Shown one piece after another: positions 1 to 11,749 of a stretch of DNA of 64,000 nt. Each line of letters starts with the position of its first letter. Position 1 is the first letter of the stretch. The stretch spans positions 125,796 to 189,795 of the forward strand of contig SZWC01001545.1 of assembly GCA_023375785.1 (NCBI GenBank), given 5' to 3'. Origin of the DNA: Penium margaritaceum (taxonomy: Eukaryota; Streptophyta; Zygnematophyceae; Desmidiales; Peniaceae). The notes under the pieces are model-generated. The model did no database searches and was not told where the DNA came from. It saw nothing but the letters and a program-made list of their open reading frames with translations. Both the position numbers and the translations under genes were made by a program.

Positions 1-237
1 CGCCACCCTTAACCTTTCGCTTCCGACGCCTCCCTCGCTTCGCTCTCAAGTTCTCTCATCTACGCTTGGTCTACCTCGGAGCTCCAGTGCCTCGCATCCT
101 CTTGCGACTCGGTGACTACATCCATGGGCCTTCTCTCACCGCTCTGCTTCCGTCACTTCACTACGTTACGTCAGCTTGCTTCATTGCCTCTGCTTGCTCT
201 TGCTCCTGCTGTCCTTGCTCATTGCATTCTTCTGACA
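1..237 (+). mobile_element. Partial LTR end (same family as the LTRs at 17876 and 21130), cut by window edge
   Basis: The segment ends in CATTCTTCTGACA at 237, after which normal satellite (ACTTTAACTTCTAC) begins. Its reverse complement starts TGTCAGAAGAATG, matching the start of the LTR at 21130 (TGTCAGAAGAATGG), and continues with the same kind of AGC/GAA-rich sequence. Element sense here is the + strand, opposite to the full element at 17.9-21.7 kb. The other end lies outside the window, so it cannot be said whether this is a solo LTR, a fragment or part of a whole element. The two open frames that cross it (66-260, 112-306) read through into satellite and look accidental. Confidence 0.75.
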
Positions 238-508
238 ACTTTAACTTCTACAAATTGTAACACGAGTCAGCCATGGTCAGAGTGTCCAATGACATTGCAC
301 ATCTAATATGCATGACCTTACAGGTATAAACAAGGTAAAAAACCGGTGGCTTGGCACGGCTATTGTNTGGCATGTGCCACTGACCATGACCACAAAGTTT
401 ACCAAGTACCTTAAACGGCTATGAATCATAACACGAGTCAGCCACGGTCAGAGTGTCCAATCACAGTGCAGATGTACTAGGCATGATCTTGCAGGTGCAA
501 ACAAGGTA
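238..508 (+). repeat. 190-bp satellite, block 1
   Basis: Satellite resumes directly after the LTR end. It carries the standard landmarks (ACGAGTCAGCCA, TGCATGACCTTACAGG, CACTGACCATGACCACAAAG). A single N at 367 replaces about 20 bp of the normal core, so this monomer is short by an assembly artefact rather than by biology. Confidence 0.93.
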
Positions 509-994
509 CCCTACTGCTCGAGTTATTCGATTATAAATGTTTTTCTGGTCATTGAAATCGTGTCAATTTTTTTTCGCTGAAATGAAAATGTCACACAAAT
601 AATTTGAATATGTTTTTCAGTGGAATCAGGGTAGAGGAAATGTTCACTAATATTTCACATCACATGTTTGTTCACATTATCCGTAGAGTCATTCGTGGTA
701 GGGAACTACAAATAGGCGTGAACAGCCGTCTGTACAAATGACAAACCCACGTAACACCACACACACCTAGACCCGTTGGTGGTCCTTAGTATTTCTGTGT
801 ACAATGGAATATCTCGTTGAAATATTGGATTTCTGAAAAAATGATCATGGGCCTTATGTTGAATTCAATGTGTTAGTTGAATGTCAATTCGTTCACTTAG
901 GATTCCAAAAATAATACTGAGCCCAATTTTTCAATCTAATTCATAGATTTCATAATCAGGCAAACCTCTATCGTTGAATTCCTTGAGCAGTAGG
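509..994. mobile_element. MITE-like element with terminal inverted repeats, 486 bp
   Basis: An AT-rich stretch unlike the satellite interrupts a monomer at a defined point. The left end reads CCCTACTGCTCGAG and the right end CTTGAGCAGTAGG, which are inverted copies with a few mismatches; weaker similarity continues inward for roughly 10 more bases. The flanking dinucleotide is TA on both sides (507-508 and 995-996), and uninterrupted satellite has a single TA there (CAAGGTAGAATAC), so TA looks like a target duplication. The satellite phase is otherwise kept across the insertion. There is no open frame of note, so it must be non-autonomous. A TA target and short inverted ends fit Tc1/mariner-type (Stowaway-like) elements, but the ends are not the classic Stowaway sequence. 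A 3-bp GTA duplication is also possible. Confidence 0.78.
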
Positions 995-3900
995 TAGAAT
1001 ACTGGTGGTTCGGTGTGGCTATTGTGCGCAATGCCTTGACAAAGTTGGCATGTGCCACTGACCATGACCACAAAGTTTACCAAGCGACTTTAACTTATAC
1101 GTATCGTAACACGAGTCGGCCACGGTCAGAGTGCCCAATCACATCTAATATGCATGACCTTGCAGGTATAAACAAGGTAAAAATCCGGTGGCATGGTACG
1201 GCTATTGTGCGCAATGCCTTGACAAAGTTCGCATGTGCCACTGACCATGACCACAAAGTTTACCAAGTACATTAAACGGCTATGAATCATAACACGAGTC
1301 AGCCACGGTCAGAGTGTCCAATCACGGTGCACATGAACTAGGCATGATCTTGCAGGTACAAACAAGGTAGAATACTGGTGGCTCGGTGTGGCTATTGTGC
1401 GCAATGCCTTGACAAAGTTGGCATGTGCCACTGACCATGACCACAAAGTTTACCTAGTACATTAAACGGCTATGAATCATAACACGAGACAGCCACTGTC
1501 AGAGTATCCAATCACTTTGCAGATATACTGGGCATGACCTCGCATGTATAAACAAGGTAGAATACTGGTGGCTCGGTGCAGCTATTGTGCGCAATGCCCT
1601 GACAAAGTTGGGATGTGCCACTGACCATGACCACAAAGTTTACCAAGTGACTTTAACTTCTACGAATCATAACACGAGTCAGCCACGGTCAGAGTACCCA
1701 ATCACAGTTCAGATGTACTAGGCATGACATTACAGGTATAAACAAGGTAAAAAACAGGTGGCTTGGCACGGCTATTGTGCGCAATGTCTTGACAAAGTTG
1801 GTATGTGCCACTGACCATGACCACAAAGTTTGCCAAGTACATTAAACGGCTATGAATCATAACACGGGTCAGCCACGGTCAGAGTGTCCAATCACAGTGC
1901 AGATATAATGGGCATGACCTTGCATGTATAAACAAAGTAGAATACTGGTGGATCGGTGTGGCTATTTTGTGCAATGCCTTGACAAAGTCGGTATGTGCCA
2001 CTGACCATGACCAAAATTGTATCCAAGTGACTTTACTTCTATCGATCATAACACAAGTCAGCCACGGTCAGAGTGTCCAATCACAGTGCAGATGTACTAG
2101 GCATGATCTTGCAGGTACAAACACGGAAAAACACCGGTGGCTTGGCGTGGCTATTGTGCGCAATGCCTTGACAAAGTTTGCATGTGCCACTGACCATGAC
2201 CACAAAGTTTACCAAGTGACTTTAACTTCTACGAATCGTAACACGATTCAGCCACGGTCAGAGTGTCCAATCACGGTGCACATCTAACATGCATGGCCTT
2301 GCAGGTATAAACAAGGTACAAAACCGGTGGCTTGGCACAGCTATTGTGCGCAATGCCTTGACAAAATTGGCATGTGCCACTGACCATGACCACAAAGTTT
2401 ACCAAGTGACTTTATCTTCTACAAACCGTAACACGGGTCAGCCACACTCAGAGTGCCCAATCACTGTGCACATCTAATATGCATGACCTTGCAGGTATAA
2501 AAAAGGTAAAAAACCGGTGGCTTGGCACGGCTATTGTGCGCAATGCCTTGACAAAGTTGGCATGTGCCACTGACCATGACCACAAAGTTTACCAAGTGAC
2601 TTTAACTTCTACAAATCGTAACACGGGTCAGCCACACTCAGAGTGCCCAATCACGGTGCACATCTAATATGCATGAACTTGCAGGTATAAACAAGTTAAA
2701 AAACTGGTGGCTTGGCACGGATATTATGCGCAATGCCTTGACAAAGTTGGCATGTGCCACTGACCATGACCACAAAGTTTACCAAGTACCTCAAAGGGCT
2801 ATGAATAATAACACGTTTCAGCCACGGTCAGAGTTTCCAATCACAGTGCAGATATACTGGGCATGACCTTTCAGTTGTAAACAAGGTATAGTACTTGTGG
2901 TTCGGTGTGGCTATTATGCACAATGCCTTGACAAAGTTGGCATGTGCCACTGACCATGACCACAAATGTATCCAAGTGACTTTTACTTCTATTGATCATA
3001 ACACGAGTCAGCCACGGTCAGAGTGCCCACTCACAGTGCACATGTAATATGCATGATGTTGCAGGTATAAACAAGTTAAAATACTGGTGGCTTGGCACGG
3101 CGATTTTGCGCAATGCCTTGACAAAATTGGCATGTGCCACCGACAATGACCACAGCATTAACCAAGTACCTTAGAAGGCTATGAATCATAACACGAGTCA
3201 GCCACGGTCAGAGTGTCCAATCAGAATGCAATTCTTCTGGGCATGACCTTACAGGTATAAACAAGGTAAAATACTGGTGGCTCAGTGTGGCTATTGTGCG
3301 CAATTCCTTGACAAATATGGCATGTGCCTCTGACCATGACCACAAATGTATCCAAGTGACTTTTACTTTTATTGATCATAACACGAGTCAGCCACGGTCA
3401 GAGTGTCCAATCAGAGTGCAGATGTACTGGGCATGATCTTACAGGTGCAAACAAGGTAGAATACTGGTGGCTCGGTGTGGCTATTGTGCGCAATGCCTTG
3501 ACAGAGTTGGCATGCGCCACTGACAATGACAACAAAGTTTACCAATTGACTTTGACTTCTACGAATCATAACACGAGTCAGCTGCGGTCAGAGTACCCAG
3601 TCAAAGCGCACATCTAATATACATGACCTTGCAGGTATATACAAGGTAAAAAACCGGTGGCTTGGCACGGCTATTGTGCGCAATGCCTTGACAAAGTTGG
3701 CATATGCCATTGAACATGACCAAATAGTTTACCAAGTATATTAAACGGCTATGAATCATAACACGAGTCAGCCACGGTCAGAGTGTCCAATCACAGTGCA
3801 GATATACTGGGCATGACCTTGCAGGTATAAACAAGGTAGAATACAGATGGCTCGGTGTGGCTATTGTGCGCAATTCCTTGACAAAGTTGGCATGTGCCGC

Positions 3901-6900
3901 TGACCATGACCACAATACATCCAAGTGACGTTTACTTCTATTGATCATAACACGAATCAGCCACGGTCAAAGTGTCCAATCACAGTGCAGATGTATTACG
4001 CATGATCTTGTAGGTACAGACAAGGTAGAATACTGGTGGCTTGATGTGGCTATTTTGCGCTATGCCTTGACAAAGTTGGCATGTGCCACTGACCATGACC
4101 ACAAATGTATGCAAGTGACTTTTACTTCTATTGATCATAACACGAGTCAGCCACGGTCAGAGTTTGCAATCACAGTGCAGATGAACTAGGCATGCTCTTG
4201 AAGGTGCAAACAGGATAGAGTACTGGTGGCTCGGGTTTGCTATTGTGCGCAATGCCTTGACAAAGTTGGCATGTGCCACTGACCATGAACACAAAGTTTA
4301 CCAATTGACTTTAACTTCTACAAATCGTACAACGAGTCAGCCACGGTCAGAGTTCCCAAACACAGTGCACATCTAGTATGCATGACCTTGCAGGTATAAA
4401 CAAGTGAAAAAAACATGTGGCTTGGCATGGCTATTGTGCGCAATGCCTTGACAAAGTTGGCATGTGCAACTGACCATGACCACAAAGTTTACCAAGTACC
4501 TTAAACAGCTATGAATCACGACACGAGTCAGCCACGGTCAGAGTGTCCAATCACAATGCAGATATAGTAGGCATGATCTTGCACGTGCAATTAAGATAGA
4601 ATACGGGTGGCTTGGTGTGGCTATTGTGCGCAATGCTTTGACAAAGTTGGCATGTGCGACTGACCATGGCCACAAAGTTTACCAAGTGACTTTAACTTCT
4701 ATTAATTGTAACACAAGTCAGCCACACTCAGAGTGCGCAATCAAAGTTCAGATGTACTAGGCATGACCTTGCAGGTATAAACAAGGTAAATAAACCGGTG
4801 GCTTGGCACGGCTATTGTGCGCAATGCCTTGACAAAGTTGGCATGTGCCACTGACCATGACCACAAAGTTTACCAAGTACCTTAAATGGGTATGAATCAT
4901 ACCACAAGTCAGCCACGGGCACAGTGTCCACTCACAGTGCAGATATACTGGGCATGCCCTTACAGGTATAAACAAGGTAGAATACTGGTGGCTCGGTGTG
5001 GCTATTGTGTGCAATGCCTTGACAAAGATGGCATATGCCACTGACCATGACCACAATTGTATCCAAGTGACTTTTACATCTATTGATCATAACATGAGTC
5101 AGCCACGGTCAGAGTGTCCAATCATAGTGCAGATGTACTACACATGTTCTTGAAGGTTCAAACAAGGTAGACTACTGGTGGCTCGCAATGGCTATTGTGC
5201 GCAATGCCTTGACAATGTTGGCATGTGCCACTGACCATAACCACGAAGTTTACCAAGTGATTTGAACTTCTACGAATCGTAACACAATTCAACCACGGTC
5301 AGAATGCCCAATCACAGTGCACATCAAATATACATGACCTTGCAGGTATAAAGAAGGAAAAAAACCGGTGGCTTGGCACGGCTTTTGTGCGCAATGCCTT
5401 GACGAAGTTGGCATGTGCCACTGACCATGACCACAAAGTTTACCAAGTGACTTTAACTTCTACAAATCGTAACACGAGTCAGCCACAGTCAGAGTGCACA
5501 GTCACATTTCAGATGCACTAGGCATGACCTTGCATGTATAAACAGGGTAAAAAACCGGTGGCTTGGCACAGATATTGTGCGCAATGCCTTGACAAAGTTG
5601 GCATTTGCCACTGACCATGACCACAAAGTTTACCAAGTACCTTAAACGGCTATGACTCATAACATGACTCAGCCACGGTCAGAGTGTCCAATAACAGTGC
5701 AGATATACTGGGTATATCCTTGCACATATAAGCTAGAATACTGTTGGCTCGGTGTGGCTATTGTGCGCAATGCGTTGACAAAGTTGGCATGCGCCACTGA
5801 CCATGACCACAAATGTATCCGAGTGAGTTTTACTTATATTGATCATAACACAAGTCAGCCACGGTCAGAGTGTCCAATCACAGTGCAGATGTAATAGGCA
5901 TGATCTTGCAGGTACAAACAAGGTAGAATACTGGTGGCTCGGTATAGCTATTGTACGCAATGCCTTGACAAAGTTGGCATGTGCCACTGACCATGACCAC
6001 AAAGTTTACCAAGTAACTTTAACTTCTACGAATCATTACACAAGTCAGCAAAGGTCAGAGTACCCAATCACAGTGCACATCTAATATGCATGACATTGCA
6101 GGTATAAACAGGGTAAAAAACCGGTGTCTTGGCACAGCTATTGTGCGCAATGCCTTGACAAAGTTGGCATGTGCCACAGACCATGACCACAAAGTTTACC
6201 AAGTGACTTTAACTTCTATGGTTTGTAACAGGAGTCAGCCACAGTCAGAGTGTCCAATCAAAGTTCAGATGTACTAGGCATGCCCTTGCAGTTGTAAACA
6301 AAGGTAAAAAACCGGTGGCGTGGCACAGCTGTTGTGCGCAATGCCTTGACAAAGTTGGCATGTGCCACTGACCATGACCACAAAGTTTACCAAATGACTT
6401 TAACTTCTACAAATCGTAACACGAGTCAACCACGGTCAGAGTGCCCAATCACAGTGCACATCTAGTATGCATGACCTTGCAGGTATAAACAAAGTAAAAA
6501 AATGGTGGCTTGGCACGCCTATTGTGCGCAATGCCTTGAAAAAGTTGGCATGTGCCACTGACCATGACCACAAGGTTTACCAAGTGACTTTAACTTCTAC
6601 AAATTGTAACACGAGTCAGCTACAGTCAAAGTGCCCAATCACAGTTCAGATGTACTAGGCATGACCTTGCAGGTATAAAGAAGGTAAAAACCTGATGGCG
6701 TGGCACGGCTATTGTGCGCAATGCCTTGACAAAGTTGGCATGTGCCACTGACCATGACCACAAAGTTTACCAAGTACCTCAAACGGCTATGACTCATACC
6801 ACGAGTCAGCCACGTTCAGAGTGTCCAATCACAGTTCAGATGTACTAGGCATGATCTTGCAGGTACAAACAAGGCAGAAGACTGGTGTCTCGGTGTGGCT

Positions 6901-7849
6901 ATTGTGCGCAATGCCTTGACAAAGTTGGCATGTGCCACTGACCATGACCACAAATGTATCAAAGTGAATTCTACTTCTATTGATCATAACACGAGTCAGC
7001 CACGGTCAGAGTGTCCAATCAAAGTGCAAAAGTAATGGGCATGATCTTGCAGGTACAAACAAGGTAGAATACTGGTGTCTCGGTGTGGCTATTGTGTGCA
7101 ATGACTTGACAAAGTTGGCATGTGCCACTGACCAGGACCACAAAGTTTACCAAGTGACCTTAACGCCTACGAATCGTAACACAAGTCAGCCACGGTCAGA
7201 GTGCCAAATCACATTGCACATCTAATATGCATGACCTTGCAGGCATACACAAGGTAAAAAACCGGTGGCTTGGCACGGCTATTGTGCGCAATGCCTTGAC
7301 AAAGTTGGCATGTACCACTGACCATGACCACAAAGTTTACCAAGTGACTTTAACGTCAACGAATCGTAACAGGAGTCTGCCACATTCAGAGTGCCCAATC
7401 ACAGTTCACATCTAATATGCATGACCTTGCAGGTATAAGGAAGGTAAAGAACTTGTGGCTTGGCACGGTTATTGTGCGCAATGCCTTGACAAAGTTGGCA
7501 TGTGCCACTGACCATGACCACACTATTTACCACGTACCTGAAACGGCTATGAATCATAACACGCGTCACCTACGGTCAGAGTGTCCAATCACAGTGGAGA
7601 TGTACTAGGCGTGATCTTGAAGGTGCATTCAAGGTTGAATACTGGTGGCTCGGTGTGGCTATTGTGCGCAATGCCTTGACAAAGTTGGCATGTGCCACTG
7701 ATCATGATCACCATGTTTACCAAGTGACTTTAACTTCTTCGAATCGTAAGACAAGTCAGCCATGGTCAGAGTGCCCAATCACTGTACACGTTTAATATGC
7801 ATGACCTTGCTGGTATACACAAGGTAAAGAACTGGTGGCTTGGCACGGC
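995..7849 (+). repeat. 190-bp satellite, block 2 (about 36 monomers)
   Basis: Head-to-tail monomers; landmarks such as TGCATGACCTTGCAGG recur at 190-bp steps (for example monomer boundaries near 2289, 2479 and 2669). The most constant part of each monomer runs from GGCTATTGTGCGCAATGCC through CACTGACCATGACCACAAA (about 58 bp); the next 40 bp and the region before the core vary. Monomers of the three main types described for the 21736-64000 block are all present. Divergence between neighbours is visibly higher than in the 45-47 kb region. Short frames of about 60-110 codons recur once per monomer and are not considered genes. Confidence 0.96.
5719..5850 (+). repeat. Rare satellite variant (type D) with a short spacer
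   Basis: This monomer has a shortened spacer reading TGCACATATAAGCTAGAAT in place of the usual TATAAACAAGGTAGAAT, and the following variable part carries GTGAGTTTTACTT instead of GTGACTTTTACTT. The same two linked changes recur at about 37351, 48150, 52351 and 62760. It is a useful marker for tracing long-range duplication. Confidence 0.75.
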
Positions 7850-8218
7850 CTCGACAGGGGTGAGACACAGAGCTCCAAGGTCGACAGGGGTGAGACACAG
7901 AAAGACGAGAACGGTCCTCATAAGTTAGTCACAAGGCCTCGACAGGGGTGAGACACAGAGCTCCAAGGTAGACAGAGGGCAGTGAGAGAGCACGGAATCG
8001 AAGCGGGTGATGCACCAGAGGTGAGCGAAAGGTCATGAGTGACAAAGCAAAGCGATAAATGGTAAGCGAAGTGAGCGGAGACACAAGGCGAGCAGAGCGA
8101 GAACACAGCGGCGATACCACGGAACCAAAAGGGAACAGTATGTGCACAACTGTTCTGGTTATACTAGGAGGGAATGAACATCCTCCTTATAAGAGACAGA
8201 ACAAGACAAAAGGGAAAC
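7850..8218 (-). mobile_element. Truncated LTR fragment, copy 1, embedded in satellite
   Basis: The segment matches the first two-thirds of the 17876/21130 LTR family in + strand order (AGTTAGTCAC, GCGGCGATACCACGGAACC, CTGTTCTGGTTA, CCTCCTTATAAGAGACAGAA) and stops at AAGGGAAAC, followed at once by satellite (AAGTCAGTCACGGTCAG). The left end is rearranged: TCGACAGGGGTGAGACACAG occurs three times (7851, 7881, 7939), and the LTR start seen in copy 3 is missing. Element sense is the - strand. The right-hand LTR/satellite junction is the same in copies 2 and 3, so the three arose by amplification and not by three insertions. Confidence 0.85.
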
Positions 8219-9687
8219 AAGTCAGTCACGGTCAGAGTGTTCAATAACAATGCAGATGTACTAGGCATGATCTTACAGGTGCAAACAAGGTGGAATACTG
8301 GTGGCTCGGTGTGGCTATTGTGCGTAATGCCTTGACAAATTTTGCATGTGCCACTGACCATGACCACAATGTTTACCAAGTGACTTTAACGTCTACGGAT
8401 CATAACACGAGTCAGCCACGGTCGGAGTGTCCAATCACAACGTACATCTAATATGCATGACCTTGCAGGAAAAACAAGGTAAAAAACCGGTGTCTTGGCA
8501 CGGCTATTGTGCGCAATGCATTGTGCCACTGACCATGACCACAAAGCTTTCCATGTACATGAAACGGCTATAAATCATAACACGACTCAGCCACGGTCAG
8601 AGTGTCCAATCACAGTGCATATATAATGGGCATGATCTTGCAGGTACAAACTAGGTAGAATACTAGTGGCTCGGTGTAGGTATTTTGCGCAATGCCTTTA
8701 CAAAGTTGGCATGTGCCACTGACCATGACTACAAATGTATCCAAGTGACTTTTACTTCTATTGATCATAACACGAGTTAGCCACGGTCAGGGTATCCAAT
8801 CACAGTGCAGATGTACTAGGCATGATCGTGCAGGTACAAACAAGGTAGAATACTGGTGGCTCAGTTTGGCGATTGTGCGCAATGCCTTGACAAAGTTGGC
8901 ATATACCACTGACCTTGACCACAAATGTATCCAAGTGACTTTTACTTCTATTGATCATAACACAAGTCAGCCGCGGTCAGAGTGTCCAATCACAGTGCAG
9001 ATGTACTACGCATGATCTTGCAGATTAAAAAAAGGTAGAATACTGGTGGCTCGGTGTGGCTATTGTGCGCAATGCCTTGACAAAGTTGGCATGTGCCACT
9101 GACCATGACTACAAAGTTTACCAAGTGACTTTAACCTCTACATACCGTAATACGAGTCAGCCACTATCAGAGTGCCCAATCACAGCGTACATCTAATATG
9201 CATGACCTTGCAGGTATAAACAAGGTAAAAAACTGGTGGCTTGGCACGGCTATTGTGCGCAATGCCTTGACAAAGTTGGCATGTGCCACTGACCATGACC
9301 ACAAAGTTTACCAAGTGACTTTAACTTCTACGAATCGTAACATGGGTCAGCCACATTCAGAGTGCCCAATCATATTGCACATCTAATATGCATGACCTTG
9401 CTGGTATGAAGAAGGTAAAAAACCGGTGGCTTGGCACGGCAATTGTGCGCAATTCCTTGACAAAGTTGGCATGTGCCACTGACCATGACCACAAAGTTTA
9501 CCAAGTGACTTTAACTTCTACGAATCGTAACACGGGTCAGCCACATTCAGAGTGCCCAATCATATTGCACATCTGATATGCATGACCTTGCTGGTATGAA
9601 GAAGGTAAAAAACCGGTGGCTTGGCACGGCAATTGTGCGCAATTCCTTGACAAAGTTGGCATGTGCCACTGACCATGACCACAAAGT
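8219..9687 (+). repeat. 190-bp satellite, block 3
   Basis: Regular monomers between LTR fragment 1 and the assembly gap. Monomers at about 9198, 9388 and 9578 are near-identical successive 190-bp copies sharing GGTATGAAGAAGGTAAAAAA, a recent local expansion that runs into the gap at 9688, which probably caused the assembly to break there. Confidence 0.95.
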
Positions 9688-9736
9688 NNNNNNNNNNNNN
9701 NNNNNNNNNNNNNNNNNNNNNNNNNNNNNNNNNNNN
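9688..9736. other. Assembly gap (49 N)
   Basis: A run of N replaces the end of one monomer and the left part of LTR fragment 2. Judged against copy 3, up to about 200 bp of LTR plus an unknown number of monomers could be missing; the N count need not be the true size. Confidence 0.99.
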
Positions 9737-9960
9737 GAATCGAAGCGGGTGATGCACCAGAGGTGAGCGAAAGGTCATGAGTGACAAAGCGAAGCAATAA
9801 ATGGTAGGGGAAGTGAGCGGAGACACAAGGCGAGCAAAGTGAGAACACAGTGGCGATACCACGGAACCAAAAGGGAACAGTATGTGCACAACTGTTCTGG
9901 TGATACTAGGAGGGACTGAACATCCTCCTTATAAGAGACAGAATAAGACAAAAGGGAAAC
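9737..9960 (-). mobile_element. Truncated LTR fragment, copy 2, starting inside the gap
   Basis: It begins at GAATCGAAGCGGGTGATGCA and is nearly the same as 7991-8218 and 11527-11749, ending at the same GGGAAAC/GAGTCAGTCACGG junction. The upstream LTR part is lost in the N run. No coding capacity. Confidence 0.88.
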
Positions 9961-11337
9961 GAGTCAGTCACGGTCAGAGTGTCCAATAACAATGCAGATG
10001 TACTAGGCATGATCTTACAGGTGCAAACAAGGTGGAATACTGGTGGCTCAGTGTGGCTATTGTGCGTAATGCCTTGACAAATTTTGCATGTGCCACTGAC
10101 CATGACCACAATGTTTACCAAGTGACTTTAACGTCTACGGATCATAACACGAGTCAGCCACGGTCGGAGTGTCCAATCACANTTTCCATGTACATGAAAC
10201 GGCTATAAATCATAACACGACTCAGCCACGGTCAGAGTGTCCAATCACAGTGCATATATAATGGGCATGATCTTGCAGGTACAAACTAGGTAGAATACTA
10301 GTGGCTCGGTGTAGGTATTTTGCGCAATGCCTTTACAAAGTTGGCATGTGCCACTGACCATGACCACAAATGTATCCAAGTGACTTTTACTTCTATTGAT
10401 CATAACACAAGTTAGCCACGGTCAGGGTATCCAGTCACAATGCAGATGTACTAGGCATGATCGTGCAGGTACAAACAAGGTAGAATACTGGTGGCTCAGT
10501 TTGGCGATTGTGCGCAATGCCTTGACAAAGTTGGCATGTACCACTGACCTTGACCACAAATGTATCCAAGTGACTTTTACTTCTATTGATCATAACACAA
10601 GTCAGCCGCGGTCAGAGTGTCCAATCACAGTGCAGATGTACTACGCATGATCTTGCAGATTAATAAAAGGTAGAATACTGGTGGCTCGGTGTGGCTATTG
10701 TGCGCAATGCCTTGACAAAGTTGGCATGTACCACTGACCTTGACTACAAATGTATCCAAGTGACTTTTACTTCTATTGATCATAACACGAGTTAGCCACG
10801 GTCAGGGTATCCAATCATAGTGCAGATGTACTAGGCATGATCGTGCAGGTACAAACAAGGTAGAATACTGGTGACTCAGTTTGGCGATTGTGCGCAATGC
10901 CTTGACAAAGTTGGCATGTACCACTGACCTTGACTACAAATGTATCCAAGTGACTTTTACTTCTATTGATCATAACACGAGTTAGCCACGGTCAGGGTAT
11001 CCAATCATAGTGCAGATGTACTAGGCATGATCGTGCAGGTACAAACAAGGTAGAATACTGGTGACTCAGTTTGGCGATTGTGCGCAATGCCTTGACAAAG
11101 TTGGCATGTACCACTGACCTTGACTACAAATGTATCCAAGTGACTTTTACTTCTATTGATCATAACACGAGTTAGCCACGGTCAGGGTATCCAATCATAG
11201 TGCAGATGTACTAGGCATGATCTGGAAGGTGCAAACAAGGTAGAATACTGGTGGCTCGGTGTGGCTATTGTGCGCAATGCCTTGACAAAGTTGGCATGTG
11301 CCACTTACCATGATTACAAAGTTTACCAAGTGAATTT
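9961..11337 (+). repeat. 190-bp satellite, block 4, with a local 190-bp expansion
   Basis: The block matches block 3 at first. From about 10840 to 11222 two consecutive monomers carrying GGTGACTCAGTTTGGCGATT (10871 and 11061) look identical by eye, and a third differs slightly. A single N at 10182 joins CCAATCACA to TTTCCATG; in copy 1 about 107 bp lie between these points, so the N marks an unresolved gap. Confidence 0.94.
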
Positions 11338-11749
11338 TGTCAGAAGATTGTAGTGAGAGCAGACGGCAGGAGCAGAAGCAGGCAGAAGCATTGAATCATA
11401 CAGGAGTCAGCCAGCAGAATGATGAAGGCAGAAAGACGAGAACGGTCCTCATAAGTTAGTCACAAGGCCTCGACAGGGGTGAGACACAGAGCTCCAAGGT
11501 AGACAGAGGGCAGTGAGAGAGCACGGAATCGAAGCGGGTGATGCACCAGAGGTGAGCGAAAGGTCATGAGTGACAAAGGGAAGCGATAAATGGTAGGGGA
11601 AGTGAGCGGAGACACAAGGCGAGCAAAGTGAGAACACAGCGGCGATACCACGGAACCAAAAGGGAACAGTATGTGCACAACTGTTCTGGTCATACTAGGA
11701 GGGACTGAACATCCTCCTTATAGGAGACAGAACAAGACAAAAGGGAAAC
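11338..11749 (-). mobile_element. Truncated LTR fragment, copy 3 (most complete of the three)
   Basis: It starts with the LTR terminus TGTCAGAAGATTG and follows the 17876 LTR through CAGAAGCAGGCAGAAGC, AGTTAGTCAC and CTGTTCTGGT to ACAAAAGGGAAAC, which corresponds to about position 18285 of that LTR; the remaining third is absent. The satellite phase left of it stops at CCAAGTGAATTT and resumes at GAGTCAGTCACGG, so about 20 bp of satellite is missing and there is no target duplication. This probably represents the ancestral state from which copies 1 and 2 were derived. Confidence 0.86.

Noticed and set aside
995-7849. Serial + strand frames of about 62, 81 and 97 codons, such as products containing NALTKLACATDHDHKVYQ
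   Set aside because: They recur once per 190-bp monomer, end at a stop built into the repeat, and the 190-bp period shifts frame each time. Variation is spread over all codon positions, with many private stops. They are shadows of satellite DNA.
11390-11420. Piece of satellite (GAATCATACAGGAGTCAGCCA) seemingly inserted in LTR fragment 3
   Set aside because: It aligns with the homologous LTR positions near 17930-17955 with ordinary divergence, so the likeness to satellite GAATCATAACACGAGTCAGCC is probably chance.
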